From contig NZ_CP114040.1 in assembly GCF_026965555.1 (NCBI RefSeq), positions 8,840,001 through 8,904,000 of the forward strand: a stretch of DNA of 64,000 bases, given 5' to 3'. Both the position numbers and the translations under genes were made by a program. Shown piece after piece: positions 59,156-64,000 of the stretch (its first letter is position 1; the number at the start of each line of letters is the position of its first letter). The DNA comes from Nannocystis punicea. Its GTDB lineage: Bacteria; Myxococcota_A; Polyangia; Nannocystales; Nannocystaceae. A model generated the notes under the pieces. That model searched no databases, was not told the origin of the DNA, and was given only the letters and a program-made list of their open reading frames with translations.

Positions 59156-60295
59156 CTACTTCTGCGCCGGCGCGCCCGCTGCGGCCCGGCGCTTCTGCTC
59201 GCCGAGCCGGGTGATGCAGTGCAGCAGCGCGTCGCGCAGGCGGGCGTGGACGGTCACGTGGGACAGGTCGACGCCGAGCGACACCATCGTCTGCGCGATC
59301 ATCGGGTGGATGCCGGTCAGCACGCCCTCGGCGCCGAGCAGGCCGATCGCGCGGATCATCGAGATGAGGTGGCTGGCGGTGCCGGTGTCGACGACCTCGA
59401 CGCCGGTGAGGTCGAGGATCGCGTAGCGGACGCGCAGGCGGCTGACCGCCTGCAGCAGGTTGTCCATGATCTCGGCGGTGCGGACGCTGTCGACGAGGCC
59501 GAGGATCGGCAAAGTGATGATGCCGTCCCACACCTCGATGATCGGGGTCGACAGCTCGCGGATGACCTCTTGCTGCTTCTCGATCAGGTCGAGCTTGGCC
59601 TGCAGCTCGGCCTCGCGGCGGCGCGTATCGCCGAGGTCGAACGAGATGCCGACCATCGCCGCCTGGCCCTCGCCGGGGTCCGGCACCGGGATGTACCAGT
59701 TGCGCCACGGCATCCCGAGCACCTCGGCCTCCTCGACGCGCAGCTCGCCGGCGAGCGCCCGCCTCACCCCCTCGACGGCCGGGATGTCGGGGAACGCCTC
59801 GAAGATCACGCGACCGACGAAGAACTCCGGGGCGACCCCGGCGGCGCGCATGGCCTTGCCGTCCTGGAACAGGTACCTGCCGTCCCGGTCGAGCGCCCAC
59901 ACCGAGATGTCGAGGTTCTCGGCCACCGCCCAGAACATCTGCTCGGCCAGCGCCGCCCGGCGATGCGCGGCCACCCGGGCGGTGACGTCGTGGCCGTGGA
60001 TCGCCGCGCCGATCCGGCGGCCGTCGGCGTCGCGCGTCCCTTGCCACCACGCCTCGAACTGCAGCGGCCCGCCTTCGCGCACCACCGCGTGCACCTGCGG
60101 CGCCTCGCTGTCGGCCGCCAGCAAGCTCGCCCAGCTGCCGGCCGCCAGCGGCACGACCTCGCCGAGCTCGCGCCCCAGCGCGTCCGCCTCGCTCGCCCCG
60201 AACACCTGCTCGGCCCGGTGGCTCCACCCGGTCACTCGAGAAACGTCGTCCACCTCGATCACGACGTGCGGGGCGCGCTTGCTTCGTTCATCCAT
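59156..60295 (-). CDS. RsbR-type PAS-PAS-STAS protein, paralogue 3
   Basis: A 379-residue sensor/adaptor: two PAS-like domains (about 8-120 and 130-235), a coiled-coil linker (RRREAELQAKLDLIEKQQEVI), and a C-terminal STAS domain starting RELSTPIIEVWDGIITLPILG. The two RsbR phosphorylation-site threonines are present in LDLTGVEVVD and AQTMVSLG. ATG 60295 has GGGAG just upstream. It has no rsbS/rsbT neighbour. As with the other two copies, it may feed a shared stressosome-like complex. The adjacent Ser/Thr kinase (60891) is a separate transcription unit on the opposite strand. Confidence 0.85.
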   Translation of the reverse strand: MDERSKRAPHVVIEVDDVSRVTGWSHRAEQVFGASEADALGRELGEVVPLAAGSWASLLAADSEAPQVHAVVREGGPLQFEAWWQGTRDADGRRIGAAIHGHDVTARVAAHRRAALAEQMFWAVAENLDISVWALDRDGRYLFQDGKAMRAAGVAPEFFVGRVIFEAFPDIPAVEGVRRALAGELRVEEAEVLGMPWRNWYIPVPDPGEGQAAMVGISFDLGDTRRREAELQAKLDLIEKQQEVIRELSTPIIEVWDGIITLPILGLVDSVRTAEIMDNLLQAVSRLRVRYAILDLTGVEVVDTGTASHLISMIRAIGLLGAEGVLTGIHPMIAQTMVSLGVDLSHVTVHARLRDALLHCITRLGEQKRRAAAGAPAQK

Positions 60296-60423
60296 CGCTC
60301 CCGAGGCTACCCAAGCGCCGGGGCCGGCAGCACTCATCCCCAGATGCGGGCAGCTCGCTATCGCTCAGCCAGCCTGGCTGAAAGAACATGTCTAAAAGGC
60401 CTGCCGGCGCGCGAAAACGCCGC

Positions 60424-60439
60424 ATGTCCCTCGGGACAT
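60424..60439. repeat. Palindrome-family hairpin
   Basis: ATGTCCC-TC-GGGACAT, perfect 7-bp arms, two bases from the stop of the small membrane protein gene (minus strand). A weaker relative, ACATGTCTAAAAGGCCTG, lies at about 60387-60404. Confidence 0.65.
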
Positions 60440-60440
60440 C

Positions 60441-60740
60441 CTAGCGCGGCCACCACAGGAAGTACGACAGCGGGCCGAGGGTGGCGGCGATGGCGGCGGC
60501 GCACACGAGGTGGAGCAGGCCGACGACGATCGCCGCCGGGCCCTCGACCTCGCCGTGGAGGAAGCGGCCGGAGCCGCCGCGGCCGAACAGGACGGTGCGG
60601 CGCTGGACGATCCCGCGGACGCCCCAGCGGATCGTCAGCGCCACGCCGACCACCAGTAGGACCGGCAGGAGCAGCCGGAAGAACGTCACGTCGCGCAGCT
60701 GCTCGGCCGCGCCGGCGAAGGCCTGCAGGTACCCGTGCAT
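60441..60740 (-). CDS. Small membrane protein
   Basis: A 99-residue protein with two hydrophobic helices (FRLLLPVLLVVGVALTIRWG and AAIVVGLLHLVCAAAIAATL), a basic loop between them, and a short tail ending FLWWPR. Nothing is known of its function. It lies between the PAS-STAS gene (same strand, downstream) and the divergent kinase gene. ATG 60740 gives a normal N terminus. Confidence 0.65.
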   Translation of the reverse strand: MHGYLQAFAGAAEQLRDVTFFRLLLPVLLVVGVALTIRWGVRGIVQRRTVLFGRGGSGRFLHGEVEGPAAIVVGLLHLVCAAAIAATLGPLSYFLWWPR

Positions 60741-60890
60741 CGCGTCACTCTACTGTGACACGGCGGCGGACGCACCGCAGGGCCGCCCGATCGGGCGGCC
60801 GGAACGGCGGCACGCGAAATCGCTCGCGGCTTGCGAATGGCGTTTTCACGCAATTGACCCGCAGGCGGCCGACACTGATCCTCCGCCCCG

Positions 60891-63821
60891 ATGACCGGCG
60901 AGGACGACAGCCTGGGGGCGACCCTCGCCGCGACCGGACAGGCGGCGAACCTGCGCTCGGGCCAGGTCGATCTGCGCCCGCCGCCGCCGGGCCCGGGCAC
61001 GCCGCTCGACAAGGAGATGGTCAAGCGGGCGCTGTTCCCCCGCCGCGGCGGCCCGGTGCGGATCGGTCGCTTCACGGTCCTAGGTCAGGTCGGCCGCGGG
61101 GCGATGGGCGTCGTGTACGCCTGCTACGACGACCTGCTCGACCGCAAGGTCGCGGTCAAGCTGCTCAAGACCACGGCCGCCGGCGATCCGGCCGCGGGCC
61201 AGGTCCGGCTGCTGCGCGAGGCGCAGGCGCTGGCCCGGCTCGATCACCCCAACGTGGTGGCGATCCACGACGTCGGCACCTTCGAGGATCGCGTCTACCT
61301 GGCGATGGAATTCGTCGACGGCCAGACCCTGGGCGCGTGGACGACCGCCGCGCCGCGCTCGTGGCGGGACATCCTCGCGGTCGTCCTCGCGGCCGGCGAG
61401 GGCCTCGCCGCCGCCCACGCCAAGGGCCTCGTCCACCGCGACATCAAACCCGACAACATCATGGTCGGCGCCGACGGGCGCGTGCGGCTGATGGACTTCG
61501 GCCTCGCCCGCGCCGACCCGTCGGCCCCGCCGCCGAGCGAAGCCACCGGCGGCGTCTCGGCGGTGACCCTCACCAGCACCGGCTCGATCATGGGCACGCC
61601 GGCCTTCATGGCGCCGGAGCAGTTCCTGGGCGAGGCGGTCGACGCCCGCTCCGATCAGTTCGCCCTGTGCGCGACCGCCTGGGAGGCGCTCTACGGCCAG
61701 CGCCCGTTCGCCGGCGAGACCCTCGCGGCGCTGATGGCCAGCGTCACCGCCGGCGTCGTCACCCCGCCGCCGCGGGCCCGCGCGCCGCAGTGGCTGCGGC
61801 GGGTGCTGGGGCGCGGCCTGGCGCGCGACCGGGCCGCCCGCTTCGCCGACACCCGCGCGCTGCTGCAGGCCCTGCGCGCCGACCCGACCCGCCGCCGCCG
61901 GACCGCGGCGGTCGTCGCCGGGGTCGTCGCCCTGGCCTCGGCGGGCGTCGGCGCGGCGCTGCTCGGCGAGCAGCGCACGATCGCCGCCTGCGAGGCCACG
62001 GCCTCGGCGGTGTTCGCCGACTGGGACGACGCCGCTCGCGGCGCGCTCGAGCAGGCCTTCGTCGCCACCGGGGCCGCGCACGCGGCCGCGACCTTCGCCC
62101 TCACCGCGCCCTGGCTCGATCGCTGGGCCGACTCGTGGCACGCGGTCGCCGACCAGGCCTGCCGCGCGCACCGCCTCGACAGGACCTGGGACGGCGAGCA
62201 GTACGGCCGCGCCTTCGACTGCCTCGCCGAGGCCCGCGGCACCTTCGCCGCCCTCGTGCGCGAGCTCGGGCGCTCCGACGCGGCCAGCCTCACCGAGGTC
62301 ACCGGCGCCGCCGCGGCGCTCGCCTCGCCCGAGCTGTGCGCCGACCCGGCCCACCTGCGCGAGCGGCCGATGATGCGCTTCGACCAGCGCGCGCAGGTCC
62401 TCGCGGTGCGCGAGCGGCTGGCCCGCGCCGCCTCGCTGGCGGCCGCCGGGCGCTACGCCGAGGGCCTGCCGGTCGCGCACGAGGCCCTGCACGAGGCCCG
62501 GGCCGTCGGCTGGCCCGCGCTGGTCGCCCAGGCCGAGATCCGCGCAGCCGCCCTGGCCGAAGAGACAGGCGCCTACGCCGACGCCGAGGCCGGCTACCTG
62601 CGCGCAGTCGCGGCCGCCCGCGAGGCCCGCGCGGCCCGCCTCGCCCTGCAGGCCAGCACCGAGCTGGTCTACGTGGTCGGCTACCGCGGCACGCGGCTGG
62701 CCGAGGGCAAGGTGTGGGCCGAGGCGGCGCGGACCCAGCTGGCGCTGCTGGCCGGGGCGCACCCGCTCGAGCAGGCCGACCTCGACAGCACCCTCGCCGG
62801 CGTGCACTACGTCGCCGGCGACCTCGGCGAGGCCACGCGCCTGTACGCCCGCGTGCTCGCGGCCCGCGAGGCCGCGCTCGGCGAGCAGCACCCGCGCGTC
62901 GCCGACAGCCTCAACAACCTCGCCGGCGTGCGCTACGTCGCCGGCGCGATCGACGAGGCCGCGCGCCTGTACGCCCGCTCGCTGGCGATCTACGAGCAGG
63001 TCCTGGGCCCGTCGCACCCGCAGGTCGGGACCACCCTCAACAACCTCGCGCTGGTCCACGAGGCCACCGGCGCCTACGCAGAGGCGATCGCCGCCCTCAC
63101 CCGCGCCCTGGCGATCCGCGAGGCCACCTTCGGCCGCGAGCACACCCTGGTCGCCACCTCGCTGTGCAACCTGGCGCTCGTGTACGAGGCCACCGGCGCC
63201 TACGACGAGGCCACGCGGCTGTTCCTGCAGGCGCTGGCGATCCAGGAGAAGACCTTCGGCCCCGATCACCCGCAGGTCGCCGACACCCTGCACAACCTCG
63301 CCACGGTCCGCTACGACACCCACGACGACGCCGAGGCCGAGCGCCTGTTGCGGCGGGCGCTGGCGATCTACGAGCGCAAGCTCGGCCCGCACCACCCCTC
63401 GACGGTCTCGAGCGTCTCCGGCCTCGGCCTCGTCCTCCACAACGGCGGCGCGCACGAGGACGCGCTGAAGATGTTCGCCCGCGCCCTCGCCAGCCAGGAG
63501 CAGGTGTTAGGCGATGGCCACCCGAGCGTCGCGCACACCCTCATCGGCCGCGGCGACACCCTGATCGACCTCGGCCGCGCCCGCGAGGCGGTCCCCGAGC
63601 TCGAGCGCGCCCTGGCGATCCGCGAGGCCAACCAGGTCCAGCCCGAGGAGCTCGCGGAGGCCCGCTTCGCCCTCGCCCGCGCCCTGTGGCAGGCCGGCAT
63701 CGACCGCCCGCGCGCCCGCGCCCTGGCCGAACAGGCCGCAGAGATCTTCGCCACGACCTCCGGCACCAACGAGTCCCGCGACCGCCTCGCCGCCTGGCTG
63801 ACCGAGCACCCGGCGCCTTGA
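60891..63821 (+). CDS. Membrane Ser/Thr protein kinase with C-terminal TPR array
   Basis: A 976-residue Hanks-type kinase of a layout common in myxobacteria. The kinase domain (about 60-325) has an intact glycine loop (GQVGRGAMGVVY), catalytic Lys90 (KVAVKLLK), HRDIKPDN, DFGLA and MAPEQ, so it should be active, unlike the pseudokinase at 55287. A membrane helix (AAVVAGVVALASAGVGAALLG) is at about 342-362. A helical Cys-containing extracytoplasmic region follows, then about ten TPR repeats of the kinesin-light-chain type (ALAIYERKLGPHHPSTV, LAIREATFGREHTLVAT) to the C terminus. The TPRs probably bind partner proteins outside the inner membrane. ATG 60891 is the best start. Confidence 0.93.
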   Translation: MTGEDDSLGATLAATGQAANLRSGQVDLRPPPPGPGTPLDKEMVKRALFPRRGGPVRIGRFTVLGQVGRGAMGVVYACYDDLLDRKVAVKLLKTTAAGDPAAGQVRLLREAQALARLDHPNVVAIHDVGTFEDRVYLAMEFVDGQTLGAWTTAAPRSWRDILAVVLAAGEGLAAAHAKGLVHRDIKPDNIMVGADGRVRLMDFGLARADPSAPPPSEATGGVSAVTLTSTGSIMGTPAFMAPEQFLGEAVDARSDQFALCATAWEALYGQRPFAGETLAALMASVTAGVVTPPPRARAPQWLRRVLGRGLARDRAARFADTRALLQALRADPTRRRRTAAVVAGVVALASAGVGAALLGEQRTIAACEATASAVFADWDDAARGALEQAFVATGAAHAAATFALTAPWLDRWADSWHAVADQACRAHRLDRTWDGEQYGRAFDCLAEARGTFAALVRELGRSDAASLTEVTGAAAALASPELCADPAHLRERPMMRFDQRAQVLAVRERLARAASLAAAGRYAEGLPVAHEALHEARAVGWPALVAQAEIRAAALAEETGAYADAEAGYLRAVAAAREARAARLALQASTELVYVVGYRGTRLAEGKVWAEAARTQLALLAGAHPLEQADLDSTLAGVHYVAGDLGEATRLYARVLAAREAALGEQHPRVADSLNNLAGVRYVAGAIDEAARLYARSLAIYEQVLGPSHPQVGTTLNNLALVHEATGAYAEAIAALTRALAIREATFGREHTLVATSLCNLALVYEATGAYDEATRLFLQALAIQEKTFGPDHPQVADTLHNLATVRYDTHDDAEAERLLRRALAIYERKLGPHHPSTVSSVSGLGLVLHNGGAHEDALKMFARALASQEQVLGDGHPSVAHTLIGRGDTLIDLGRAREAVPELERALAIREANQVQPEELAEARFALARALWQAGIDRPRARALAEQAAEIFATTSGTNESRDRLAAWLTEHPAP

Positions 63822-63843
63822 GCCGTTCTCCGCATGACTTTCA

Positions 63844-63867
63844 GGACGTGCTCGTTACGACATGTCC
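63844..63867. repeat. Palindrome-family element downstream of the kinase gene
   Basis: GGACGTG (63844-63850) and CATGTCC (63861-63867) form imperfect inverted arms with a 10-base gap, 22 bp after the kinase stop codon. The arrangement GGACATG...CATGTCC also occurs at 35822-35845. Confidence 0.55.
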
Positions 63868-64000
63868 ATAAAGATGCCTCTCTCGGCCCGTCGAGCGCGA
63901 CGGCGGACGTACGATCGCGCACGCAGCCGATCGAACCCGCTTTCATGAATCAGAGCAGGGGCGAGCGATCGCTGCGCCGTCACACTTCCTCAACATCTGT

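Noticed and set aside
59129..63871. 1580-codon plus-strand open frame
   Set aside because: It runs antisense to the PAS-STAS gene and out of frame through the kinase gene, with low-complexity composition and no domains.

Overview
The window is very GC-rich DNA, and coding frames carry G or C at almost every third codon position. The gene content points to a myxobacterium (Myxococcota), most likely of the Nannocystis/Plesiocystis group; the lineage is an inference. Pointers are Ser/Thr kinases with TPR tails, an EAD-linked pseudokinase, many lipoproteins with Thr/Ser-rich stalks and Cys-rich heads, a large HYDIN/ASH-repeat protein, and three RsbR-type PAS-STAS proteins. There are no rRNA genes, recognisable tRNAs, CRISPR arrays, transposases or phage genes.

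Layout. 1-6.4 kb: edge-cut serine hydrolase, orphan radical SAM protein, small hypothetical, lipoprotein-anchored signal peptidase I homologue, PAS-STAS protein. 6.4-10.8 kb: TetR-controlled Baeyer-Villiger monooxygenase plus secreted beta-propeller. 10.9-13.5 kb: EAD-STAND NTPase. 14-17 kb: lipoprotein, SDR-cupin operon with a divergent TetR. 17-20 kb: carboxypeptidase-regulatory-like repeat protein with a PDZ domain. 20.9-23.2 kb: PAS-PAS-STAS plus 2OG-Fe(II) oxygenase operon. 23.5-29.3 kb: two convergent two-gene operons, PHP-glycosyltransferase fusion/class III aminotransferase facing phosphatidylserine decarboxylase/Mpo1-like membrane protein; together they look like envelope-lipid metabolism. 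29.5-33.8 kb: three secreted lipoproteins. 34.4-35.7 kb: orphan gene flanked by two diverged copies of a roughly 100-bp composite repeat. 35.9-38.7 kb: hypothetical/ECF sigma/FecR operon. 38.8-39.9 kb: paired lipoproteins. 40-46.4 kb: 1715-residue nitrilase-like protein, a small Cys-tailed protein and a DUF4123-type adaptor. 46.6-54.7 kb: lipoprotein, divergent citrate-synthase pair around a palindrome, HAF-repeat protein, alpha-oxoamine synthase and SDR. 55.3-63.8 kb: EAD pseudokinase, VOC protein with a tandem repeat behind it, lipoprotein, PAS-STAS protein, small membrane protein, Ser/Thr kinase with TPR.

The most unusual signal is not a gene. About twenty copies of a short inverted repeat, consensus CATGTCC-N4-GGACATG with conserved arms and freely varying loops, are scattered through the window, mostly in gaps between genes but also inside a few genes. 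It is sometimes embedded in larger repeated modules (33.9 and 35.8 kb). One related 46-bp segment occurs both inside a coding region at 17.8 kb and at 15.0 kb, where it supplies the last codons of a different gene in another frame. I read this as a REP-like dispersed palindrome family; its function is unknown.
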